64,000 bases of DNA from Microplitis mediator (taxonomy: Eukaryota > Arthropoda > Insecta > Hymenoptera > Braconidae). Position numbers and translations under genes: made by a program. The DNA lies in NCBI RefSeq assembly GCF_029852145.1, contig NC_079973.1, forward strand, positions 14,835,921-14,899,920, read 5' to 3'. The notes below the pieces were generated by a model. That model did not search any database. It was not told the origin of the DNA and saw only the letters and a list, made by a program, of their open reading frames with translations. Below are positions 47,739 through 58,009 of this stretch, one piece after another (position 1 is the stretch's first letter; each line of letters begins with the position of its first letter).

Positions 47739-50700
47739 TTAAATGATTAATGGGTGTTTTTTTTCTTCTATGTTGATGATCATTATTTTTTTTTCATTTT
47801 GTAAATATTTTCTTTTTATTTTTTTCAAAGTTTTAAAGTTTTCTTCGGAATTTAACTTTCCCATTATTAAAAAACTCTCTAGTTCCGTTTCTTCTATATC
47901 TTTTTCTATTGTTTTGGTGCTGTCAATATTTTCTATTTGATTTTTTAAAATCTTATTTTCTGCTTTAATTAATTCTTGTATTTTTTTAAAACTATTAATT
48001 TTTTCGATTATCTGCTCACCATCTAGTATGTTTTCTTCCTCAGCTTCTTCAACGGAATCCCAAAATTCTTGAATTTCAGTTTCATTAATTTTCGTCTTTT
48101 TTTTTGGTGGCAAAGGCCTATAATTATTATTTATTATACTCTTTCGAGTTGATCTTGCTTCAACAAATATTTCTTTTAGGACAGCTAAAATGAAGTTCAA
48201 ATTATGATTAATTTATTAATATCGTTCAAAAAGTTAACCAGGTTAGTTAGCTGGCTAGCTTGTCAGCTTAGCTAATTTAACCGGATAACTTCATAACAAA
48301 AAATTTATACTCTATTACTTAAAAAAAGATTCATTTTAATTTTGAAAATCATTCAATTATAAATATATATCGCGTTACTTATGCCAAAAGGGCGTATAAC
48401 AAAATTTTTTTCTGATCAACTTGGAAACGTTTTTCTCATTTAATTTCATGTTTTTTTCCAATTGATCGAGTTGTAAAGTCATTTATTTTACTGTTCTCTT
48501 GATTTTTTTTCGCTAATAGGAATTAATAATAATTGAAAAGAACAAAAATGATACGCCCTTTTGGCTTTAAAATTTTTTTTTGTTTTTTTCTAAATAGTTT
48601 TTTGTTGTAACATTCCCGAGTTTATCCGAAAAATGATTTTTTGATACGACTTTTTGGTTTTACAGAGCCAAAAAGGCGTAAATTTTGAGATACGCTTTTT
48701 TGGCACTAGTAACGCGATTTATTTTCAAGCTAATAGTTTGAAAAATTGTAGTGAATTTTCTTTGAACTGATAGTATACATTTTTTGTTATAGCTTTTTCG
48801 GTCTATAATTAAATTAATATGAAATTTTCTATATATTTTCTAAGATAGGGTAGCGAATAGATGAAAAAAAAAATTAACCATTTAACCGGTTAAACCCTCA
48901 GCTAATTAGCCTAGCTAATTTGAGTTAACCGGTTAATCCTTTGGCTGCTTAGCCAAGCTAATGAAGTTCACCGGTTAAATTAGCTAAGCTGACGAGCTAG
49001 CCAGCTAATTAACCTGGTTAACTTTTTTATCCAGTTAAGCCGGTTTAGATGTACAGCCCTAGTATCTACCCAAGATTATAAATTGCAACAAATTATTTTT
49101 ACGTTAATCTAAATCACATTTTCTCGAGTATATCTTAGAAAAAATGAACAAGGGCTGTCTCATTTACTGCCTACTGCAAGCATTAATTCTAACAAAGCTC
49201 TTTATGCACTAGCCAGTGCCTTGAATCATGCTTACTAGGGTAATTTCAAAATAACTATTATCTTCATGCATCATTATGTTAAATCTTACTTATAAATGCA
49301 TTTGGACTCGGATGTTTTTGTAATCGACCATTAAGATTACTGTGGTAGGATTCTAGATGGTTATTTGTCCTATCACTTCGCATGCCGTATACGGAAAATC
49401 CAGCAGGTGTTATTTGCCTCAACCAAAAACTTTCAAAATAATCAAAAAATGTATTGAACATATCGCCGAAATCATTTATTGCTTCTTCCTTAATTACTGA
49501 ATAAGCTTGTTCAATTAGATTAGGTGGAAACAATGGTAGCCTATTTATTTGGTGAAGAACTATAAAAATGTCAGGATCAGTCTGCGAGTTCTTACTTTTA
49601 TTTATTAATTTAAGCTGCTGTGCCTTTCGAAAGATCGCCTAAAAGAAACATTAACGTCCCTTAGTAAAAATATTAAATTAGTACAATAGATTTTTGTTTG
49701 CTTAAATTTCAACATTTCTTACAATTATTATTAATTATTGAGAGAGAGTAACTTCTATCGTAAGGAAAAAATAGATTGTTTTATTGAAATTCAGTGTCAG
49801 TAATTGTAAATATGATCCCTCGCAGATTTGAATCACGGTGGAAACACCGTGGAAGTGTAAACACCGTGGATCCACCGTGGTTATACGGTGGGTTTGTTCC
49901 ATTTCACCACCGGGTATACACAGTGTATCCACTGTGATAACGCGGTGTATCCACCGTGATTCCACGGTGGGTTGACCACTGTGTATACACGGTGTTCCCA
50001 CTGTGATTACGCGGTGCATTCACCGTGATTCCACGGTGGTTTTGTGCTATTTTACCACCGTGGTTCCACGGTGGATTCACCGCGTAATCACAGTGGTAAA
50101 ATGGAACAAACCCACCGTGTTTCCACCATGATTCAAAAATTCGAGGGATTATATGAAAGGTCTATATTAAATAAGTTAATAACGGTTCGCACGGATTTTT
50201 TATTCTGTGAAGCGAATTAATTTTAGTAATTAACCATTCACAGTCAGTAATTGCAAAAAAAGACAATCATTCAATTATTTATTTTTAAATTCAGCACTTG
50301 TTATTGAAAAAAATCCCGGGAAAAAATGATCAGGCCTGATCATACCTGTCCATGCCTGTTCATGTCTGAGGCGTTAAATACACTCAGGCCTGTTCATGGC
50401 TGTTCATGTCTGTTCATGCCTGACCATGTCTGTTCATGTCTGAAGCGTTATATGCGTTCAGGCCTGATCATACCTGTCCATGCCGGTCCATGTCTGTTCA
50501 TGTATGTTCATGTCTGAAGTGTTAAATATGCTCAGGCCTGATCATACCTGTCCATGCCTGTTCATGTCTGAAGCTTTAAATACACTCAGGCCTGTTCATG
50601 GCTGTTCATGCATGTTCATGTCTGAAGTGTTAAATATGCTCAGGCCTGATCATACCTGTCCATGCCTGTTCATGTCTGAAGCTTTAAATACACTCAGGCC

Positions 50701-53700
50701 TGTTCATGGCTGTTCATGTCTGTTCATGCCTGACCATGTCTGTTCATGTCTGAAGCGTTATATGCGTTCAGGCCTGATCATACCTGTCCATGCCGGTCCA
50801 TGTCTGTTCATGTCTGAAGCGTTGAATAAGCTCAGGCCTGATCAGGCCTGTTCATGCCTGGTTATGTCTGTTTATGTCTGTTCATAGATATATAATTTTT
50901 TGACCAAGAATCTATCACGTATAACCCGGGAAAAAAGGATCAGACCTGATCAGACATGAACAGGCATGAGTCTTAAGACTTTCAGTACTTCAAGTTCGTA
51001 CGAGACCAACTTTTCAACTCAATCTCTTAGGTCAACAGGTAACGAGGCGAACTTTCAAGCGCAAGGTCCACGGTTCGAATCCTAGACACTCCCATATTTT
51101 TTATTTTTTTTTTCATTTTTATAGAAATAATAATATATAATTGTATATAGTTATGCATAATTATATAGGACCATTTTTTATAAATAATTGTTTTACCAGA
51201 ATGGGCATGAACAGGCATGAACAGACCTGAACATACCTGATCAGGCCTGGTCAGGCATGGTCATTTTTCATGTCTGATCAGGCCTGAAGACTCATGTCTG
51301 CTCATGTCTGATCAGGCCTGAACATTTTTTCTCGGAATAATTAAACTTACATTCGATAGTTTGCAGGGGTGTTAACAGTTCGTACAGTAGCTATAAGGAG
51401 TTTGGCACGGCAGGCACGATTGCTAATTCAGCTATTTCTCTAATATTTTTGTTATTAATGTAGATTACTATGAGTCAATTTAAAGAGTTAATTATTCAAG
51501 CAATTCCCGATACTTACTTGCGAATAATGGAAGTAACAATGCCTGGCAATGATTTTCGGAAAAACTCGTTTCAGGGCATTGTGCAATCCAATTTCATAAT
51601 CGCTCATGTATGAAGAAGGATCGAAAGTTGGAAATTTATTTTTAATAAATTCAAAAATCTTGACATAGCAAACTTCCGCCTTGTTTGTCATTAAAACTGT
51701 TATGCATGGAATTGGCTGCATATATAAATATTATACCAGCATTAATGATAAAAATATAATACAAATTTATAAAATTACTTAATAGATAAAAGTATTGGGC
51801 AAATGCTTTAGGCACGGTTGGGACGCTAGCAAGAATGAAATCATTAAATTAAATTAATTAATTATCTACACTAATGGAAAAAATTAAAGGATCAAAAAAT
51901 AATTCTAAATTTTTAGGCGATTTTCAACAGGCTCTAACTTTGCGCGAAATGGTCGTACAAGAAAGAAAAAAAAAGAAAATTGTAGCTCCAAGTATCTACT
52001 TTTTGGATTAGAACTTTGAAATTTTTTAGCGTCATTAGTTTTTGAGTAATCTTAGAAAAACCAACGACAAAAAAATTTTCAAATTTTTTTAATTTTTTTT
52101 TTTTTGGTCTCCGGGCGTGAAAAAAATTATTTTTGCTTAACCACTATGAGGCTCGGATACCGTTATTATTCAGCTTTAATTTCTTTTTTTATGGACCTTG
52201 ATACGTCCACTTCTCGCCGAGATATCGGTCTTCAAATGGCAAAGGATCCTTTTGTCTTTGATTATCGATATCTCAGAAACCAATGATCGCACAGAAAGTT
52301 AATGGTGGGTTTTAAAAACTTAAATAAATTCCCTTCAATGATTAGCCATTGCTTTTTCGAAAAAAAAATTTTTTCCTATCGTCACATGAATTTAAAAATG
52401 CAACCAAAAAAGGGCTTTTTGTGATTTTTTGGAAAATCAAATGCTGAAACGGAAATATTGTGGAAATCGATAATGTTGACTGTGCATTTTACAGTTCAAT
52501 ATGTCCACAAAAACCCTGCAGAGAGCCAGATTAATCCAACTAGCCGTTTTTTTGTTTCACGCGATCAAATTTTTAAAAAAATTAAAGGATCACATTTTTT
52601 GCTCTGAAAAGCTTATAATCTTTAACAAGATGAAAACAAACATTTTTTCGGAGCTGTGTCCACAATTTTATTGCAGACAGTGCTTAAATTTCCCGAAAAG
52701 AAAAAACTTTTTTTTCGAAACAAAAATTAAAAAAAAAAAAATTTTTTTTGAATTTAATGACTGAGAAATCAGTAAAATCACGAAATGCAGCGACGTAAAA
52801 GTGTTAAAAATTATTGGGTGTTGGTTTTGTAAATTTCCTAAAGTTATTCCAAAAAAAAAATTTCATTGAAAAAATTTTTTTTTTTTAAATTTTGTTTCGA
52901 AAAAAAAGTTTTTTCTTTTTTGGAAATTTAAGCACTGTCTGCAATAAAATTGTGGACAAAGCTCCGAAAAAATATTTGTTTTCATCTTGTTAAAGATTAT
53001 GAGCTTTTCAGAGCAAAAAATGTGATCCTTTAATTTTTTTAAAAAATTTGATCGCGTGAAACAAAAAAACGGCTGGTTGGATTAATCTGGCTCTCTGCAG
53101 GGTTTTTGTGGACATATTGAACTGTAAAATGCACAGTCAACATTATCGATTTCCACAATATTTCCGGTTCAGTGTTTGATTTTCCAAAAAATCACAAAAA
53201 GCCCTTTTTTGGTTGCATTTTTAAATTCATGTGACGATAGGAAAAAATTTTTTTTTCGAAAAAGCAATGGCTAATCATTGAAGGGAATTTATTCAAGTTT
53301 TCAAAACCCACCATTAACTTTCTGTGCGATCATTGGTTTCTGAGATATCGATAATCAAAGACAAAAGGATCCTTTTCCATTTGAAGACCAATATCTCGGC
53401 GAGAAGTGGACGTATCAAGGTCCATAAAAAAAGAAATTAAAGCTGAATAATGACGGTATCCGAGCCTCATAGTGGTTAAGCAAAAATAATTTTTTCCACG
53501 CCCGGAGACCAAAAAAAAAAAAATTAAAAAAATTTGAAAATTTTTTTGTCGTTGGTTTTTCTAAGATTACTCAAAAACTGCTGACGCTAAAAAATTTTAA
53601 AGTTCTAATCCCAAAAGTAGATACTTGGAGCTACGATTTCCTTTTTTTTTTTTCTTGTACGACCATTTCTCTCTAAGTTAGAGCCTGTTGAAAATCGCCT

Positions 53701-55155
53701 AAAAATTTAGAATTTTTTTTTGATCCTTTAATTTTTTCCATTAGTGTATGATATATTCAAAAGGCCTTAATCTACTAGCAACTGGCTTGTGCCTTGGAAC
53801 GGTTCGGACGCTAGTAAGAATAAAATCATTAAATTTTATTAATTAATAATGTATGATATATTCAGAAGGCCTCAATGTACTAGCAACTGTTTCGTGTCTT
53901 GGCACGGTTGAGACGCAAGTAAGAATAAAGTCATTAAATTTAATTAACTAATTACGTATGATATATTCAGTAGGCCTCAATGTACTAGCAACTGTCTCGT
54001 GTCTTGGCACGCCTGAGACGATAGCAAGCATAACAATCAAATTGCGACTCATATTAACAGTTTTAACTGTTGGTTTTATAATTAACTAAACACACGTTAG
54101 AATACCTTCTCTTCTTTAGACGATGGATTAGACACCTTCACCATTATTGTCAACAATTGGTGAATCGCGGTATCTTCAAATTGAGGACAAGCATCGAAAG
54201 TAGCATCAATATATAAATGTTGAGGTTCTTTACACATAGACTCTATCAAATTCTCATCATAAACATATATATTTGACGCTATTACTTCGCCTTTAGATAC
54301 ATGAGCTTTGAACTCTTCGATTTCAACTGATAGCTTGGATTCGTTGTGGACTCCAGAAGTTAAATTCCCAGCTTGTTGGGCTTGACGAAGAGATTCAACA
54401 AACGATTTTATATTGTTATTTTTCACACCCAGTCTCACTTTTTCCGGCTGCATCTCGAGAATGTAATTGTTTATTGAAGACCTATACTTGCTATAGGGGT
54501 AATTTGCTGCATCGACTTGACACCTGTAGTCAAAAAGGATATAACTGACATAAATAATTTATGAATAAATGATTTATAATTTATTAATATTCAACAATGA
54601 AGTGGTATTCATGGCTATAAGTTAAATGAAACAAATAATTTATATGTTGTATTTTAATTCTTAAATCAATAAAACTTCTGAACTCACTCTGCAAGCGCGC
54701 TTTTCCAAATATTAATCGGATCAGTGTGCCTGACAACACAAAATTTTTTAAGCGTCTCGCGGAATTCGATTTTTTTCCTCAAATCAGGATCGGGCTCATG
54801 GTCATGGTCTTTCTTTTGATGAAATATCCCGTCTATAACGTGGCCATATCCTTTACATCCGTTGATGTCTTTGATACAAGCCACATATCTAAATCAGAAT
54901 AGAGAAAGAGATTAATATTTTTAAAACAGTACACTAAAGAAATTATAACTATAATATAGGAAAATTAGCAATGATTCAAAAGTTTTTTTATGCACTTTTA
55001 ATTATATCCAATTTAAATATTGTAAATTAATGTTAGGTAGAGAATTACATAATTTCCACACTCTGCTTGTTTTTACGTCGTCGCTTTACGTGGTAAGAGA
55101 ACCCATCAAAATAAAATTCAGTAGTATGATACTGAGTACTTTTTTTTGTTTCCAT
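47739..55155 (-). CDS. MULE transposase, intact, six exons
   Basis: Exons 55155-55049, 54888-54688, 54523-54106, 51715-51518, 49638-49290 and 48184-47739 join in frame to 572 residues, all with GT/AG introns. Residues 10-70 form a FLYWCH-like zinc finger (C40, C47, H64, H66 in a HDH pair). The DDE core follows: D209 in LYIDATFDACP, D281 in YMSDYEIGLHNA with the family's C302/H305 (CYFH) after it, and E404 in TNNHLESYHSNL. These are the diagnostic MULE positions. The C-terminal exon is Lys/Glu-rich, and no SWIM finger is seen. AATAAA lies at 47698-47703, 35 bases after the stop. Introns 3, 4 and 5 have absorbed younger elements, yet no exon is broken. The product is expected to bind the arms and cut and paste the element; this is family knowledge. 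Confidence 0.9.
48229..49027. mobile_element. TIR element in transposase intron 5
   Basis: Starts AAGTTAACCAGGTTAGTTAG and ends with its approximate inverse. Subterminal words GCTAGC, TTAGCTAA and TTAACCGGTTAA repeat on both sides. A smaller inverted pair within it (about 48368-48425 and 48660-48722, CGCGTTACT...GCCAAAAGGGCG) suggests a second nested element. Non-coding. Confidence 0.65.
49817..50147. mobile_element. CCCTCGC MITE, copy 3, in transposase intron 4
   Basis: Termini CCCTCGCAGATTTGAATC and TTCAAAAATTCGAGGG. The same CACCGTG/CACGGTG dyads fill the interior. At 331 bp it is shorter than the other two copies. The flanks read AT on both sides (49815-49816, 50148-50149) rather than TA. 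Confidence 0.8.
50315..51335. mobile_element. GATCAGGCCTGATC satellite-bearing element in transposase intron 4
   Basis: Left terminus CCCGGGAAAAAATGATCAGG and right terminus CCTGAACATTTTTTCTCGG are inverted partners. A second CCCGGGAAAAAAGGATCAG block lies at 50925. The interior consists of TGTTCATGTCTG and CAGGCCTGATCA words in long higher-order repeats (about 130-180 bp). Open frames at 50326-50887 are repeat translations. It also carries a tRNA-like sequence. Confidence 0.65.
51015..51092 (+). pseudogene. tRNA-like sequence in the GATCAGGCCTGATC element
   Basis: TTAGGTCAACAGGTAACGAG resembles a D arm and CGGTTCGAATCC is a perfect B box. The 3' ACACTCCC has no good 5' partner. A T-rich run follows (about 51095-51113), as for a polymerase III terminator. 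It is probably a tRNA-derived relic rather than a gene. Confidence 0.5.
51869..53746. mobile_element. 1.9 kb foldback element in transposase intron 3
   Basis: The termini CACTAATGGAAAAAATTAAA and inverse are flanked by TA (51867-51868, 53747-53748). The arms are about 930 bp each and highly similar, meeting near 52810. Neighbouring array units read straight through the same site (ATTACGTATGATATATTC), showing the empty target. Mirror-image open frames at 52104-52286 and 53330-53512 are arm sequence. The element at 62801-63968 has related termini. Confidence 0.9.
53747..54035 (+). repeat. Extra ~104-bp array units inside transposase intron 3
   Basis: Three diverged units, plus one at about 51800-51868 cut off by the foldback, carry CTAGCAACTGGCTTGTGCC-type text and GGCACGGTTGAGACG. 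They are the same unit as in the terminal arrays but lie between exons 3 and 4. They resemble the outermost, most diverged units of the arrays. Confidence 0.85.
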
Positions 55156-56283
55156 AATGTATTAAATTAAAAATAAAATTAAAAACCGTAAAATCAATTA
55201 AAATGTTTAAAAGAAACAGCTCGATGCAACATCAGAACGCGCGTGAGGTTTTTCTGCGACTGTCTATTGTTTTTCGAATGTTGACCATTTTGATTAATAT
55301 AGCAAATAAAATTTTTTCTAGCAAGGGGAAATTTTTACATTCTAAAAAATAACTAATTTCAATCGAAGCGGTTAAATAAAAAAATCAGTAAAATTGTATA
55401 ACGTCAATTAGCATATTATTTAACATACAAAGATAAAAATTACATACTTACTGTGAAAACTCTAAATATTTTAATATTAAAACAAAAAATATTGTGCGGA
55501 CCGTGCGAATGAGACTGCTAACTATTAAAATTGCTTACGTTTCATTTTTATGTCTCATAATAATTAGCGAAAATTAAGCAATACATTATTAGAAAAATAT
55601 AAAAAATAAATTTTATAAAATTTCACGTCCCAGCTTTTTCCTAATACATTTACAATAAATCAGTCAGTAATAGTAATTTTTTTTAAATACCGTCCTGACC
55701 GTGCGTAGACTTTATAAAAAGTTTTTATCACATTAAAGTTTAGAGAAGTTCTTATAAATTAATTCTTACATATTGATTAAATTGCTAACATTACCCTTTT
55801 TCTCATTGACAGCTGATCCAAACTCATTAATAGTGCCGTTCTTTACTGTCTATTTAAAATAATAATGAAATTTGTCGATATGAAAATTGATTCATTAGGG
55901 CCAGTTTTTTAACCGGATTCATTGTTATCCGGGTTTAAGTTGATATTGCTAATATATGTATACATTAATAATATACAAATATACCAGCAAAAATTATTTA
56001 AACCCAGATTAAATTTATCCCCAATTGAAAAAGTGGTCCTTGGTATCCTTTAGTTCATATGCATCATTCATATTTTTGGCGCAATTATTTGTAGTTGTCT
56101 GAACTGATTAGTGACGTCATTTCCTATTTTTTATGTTGGTACATTTTCCTTCCTATTCTATATGTGTAACCGCTTGTCTGTTATGTGCGCAGTTTCATTC
56201 TTCTTTCTTCTGAGATCTCTCTTTGTTTTATAAAACTAAAATACTTTAATTCAAACAATTTAAGTGCCTTAATTAAAAAAAAA
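55156..56283. promoter_or_regulatory. Divergent promoter region of the two MULE genes
   Basis: About 1.1 kb separates the two start codons (55155 on minus, 56284 on plus). It contains two words, CGGACCGTGCGAATG near 55498 and CTGACCGTGCGTAGAC near 55695, that share ACCGTGC with the arm and array motif. Both genes must start here unless there are unseen upstream exons. No TATA box is assigned with confidence. Confidence 0.5.
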
Positions 56284-57927
56284 ATGGCAAATCGTTCGTC
56301 AAATATTCCAAAAAAATTTGGAACATATGACGAATTGAAAATTTGGCTCGAGGATTACGAGAGAACTAATGGTAACCGATTCAATATTGTTCGAAGTAAG
56401 AGCTTGTATAAAGTATACAAAAATCGGGAAAATGTGGATTTCAATCCATATTTAATCTATGATCAACTAAAATACCATTGCTCAACTATGGATAAAAATG
56501 AACAGGTGACTTCGTAAGTATAAACATTTGAATAAATTAAAATGTAATTTTTAATCATTTTTTGTCACGAAATAATATCACGATTTTTATGATTAAGAAG
56601 TTAGCAGACATTTAAAAATTTTTGAAATTTGTTTTTCAACAAATCAATTGCAAAAAAATTAAATAAAAATATGCACATGTAGAAAATTTAAAAAACTATT
56701 GGTGGAAATTTTTCAAATACTTTTTTTTTTTATGGTTTATCGTCTAAAAAAAATCGAAAAATTATTAGACGTCTGCTAACTTCATACTTAATCAAGTTCA
56801 TGCTTAATCATATTTACATGTCTCAAAATCATATTTATCTAAAAATTTCGTGTCATTTTAATAAATAAAAATCCTTCTATGTAACAATTTCCATCACAAC
56901 AATCTTTTGACGGATACGACATAAACTGGCCCAACATTACGTACACAAAATAATCTTATATTAGTCTTGTACTATTTTTATTAAAGTATTTTGAGGAAGA
57001 CACATAGGTATTTACATCTTTTTATACATATATCAATCTGTCACAAGATATTAATTCACATGATATAGTACAAATGGAAATTGAAGATGTCTTGTACGAT
57101 GTCTAGGTCAAGGTGTGCTTGTTTAGTTATTTACGCGTATCTTGAGCAAGTCTTGTCAAACTTGGACAAGATTGCTATAAGAATATGCGCTAAATTATTA
57201 CTTTGATAAAATTGGAAATAATTTAATTTATTCCTCATGATTTCATATCATCTCCCTAAATCATCTCACAATAAATACCACATGGTTTTGGAATTAATTA
57301 TTATATTAATTTGTTAAGATCATCATGCAGAGCAACATTGAGCCTGAGTACATCCCCATACAAGAAAAATCTTCAAGTAGATGGATTTCGGGATGACCAC
57401 AATCATCCACCAATGGTATGTATACGAATAGAGAATTACTTGTCGACGTAAGTTATTATCAACTTATGAAGGAAATACTGATTTGACAAAATTTAAAAGT
57501 TAAAAAGAAAATAACTTCATGACTATTGAAACAGATTCTAGGAAGAAGGGGATCCGAAAAACAGCGGCCTAAATTGTTGGAGGAGGCGAAAAAATTGTGG
57601 AAAAAAATTAATCCACAAAATCCAGTGATAATAAAACCTGCAGATCCCTTGATGGAGGCTGTCATTAAATTACGCAGAGTTGATGAAACGGAAACCACGG
57701 AAAGAAGAGAATTCGTTTCATTTTTGGAAACTCTTAAAGGGAATATCGATATCGACAGTATACTTGCTAACAAGAAAAAAATTAATCTAATGCAATTAAA
57801 AGAAATAAATAAAGATAATGTTAGCAAGTATCTGCGATTCGATATAGAAAAACATCGCGTTTATTTTGAGCAACCTGCACTAAAATACTTCAATATATTA
57901 CTTGAGGGAACAAAAAAAGTAAATTAA
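56284..57927 (+). CDS. MULE accessory protein with GCM/FAR1/ZSWIM-like zinc-binding domain
   Basis: Exons 56284-56513, 57319-57415 and 57535-57927 join in frame to 239 residues with GT/AG introns. The N-terminal half reads KFGTYDELKIWLEDYERTNG, then C66 in KYHCS, C80 in SCRATLSLS, then LQVDGF and the H104/H106 pair in DDHNHPPM. That order is typical of the WRKY-GCM/FLYWCH/FAR1/ZSWIM3 N-terminal zinc-binding fold. The Lys/Glu-rich C-terminal half has no domain I recognise and no DDE catalytic core. The acceptor at 57318/57319 was chosen over a later one at 57330/57331 because it restores C80 and keeps the frame. An in-frame ATG 33 codons upstream (56185) is an alternative start. It may be a DNA-binding partner or regulator of the transposase; this is inference. 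Confidence 0.82.
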
Positions 57928-58009
57928 AAAACATTACCTCATGCATAAAGACTACCACTGATTACTTATTTTACCCTGATATCTAAAACACACTAATTAT
58001 TATAATTGC

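Noticed and set aside
47739..48200. Independent small gene starting at an ATG near 48192
   Set aside because: The splice acceptor at 48185/48184 joins it in frame to the preceding transposase exon (ATA A|CT GTC). It is therefore the last transposase exon.
52104..53512. Identical-looking 60-codon frames on opposite strands
   Set aside because: Mirror copies within the two arms of the 1.9 kb foldback element; no protein character.
57331..57415. Later splice acceptor (ATGCAG|AGC) for exon 2 of the accessory gene
   Set aside because: It also keeps the frame but drops the conserved cysteine C80. The acceptor 12 bases upstream (TTAAG|ATC) gives the full zinc-ligand set. RNA data could still reverse this choice.
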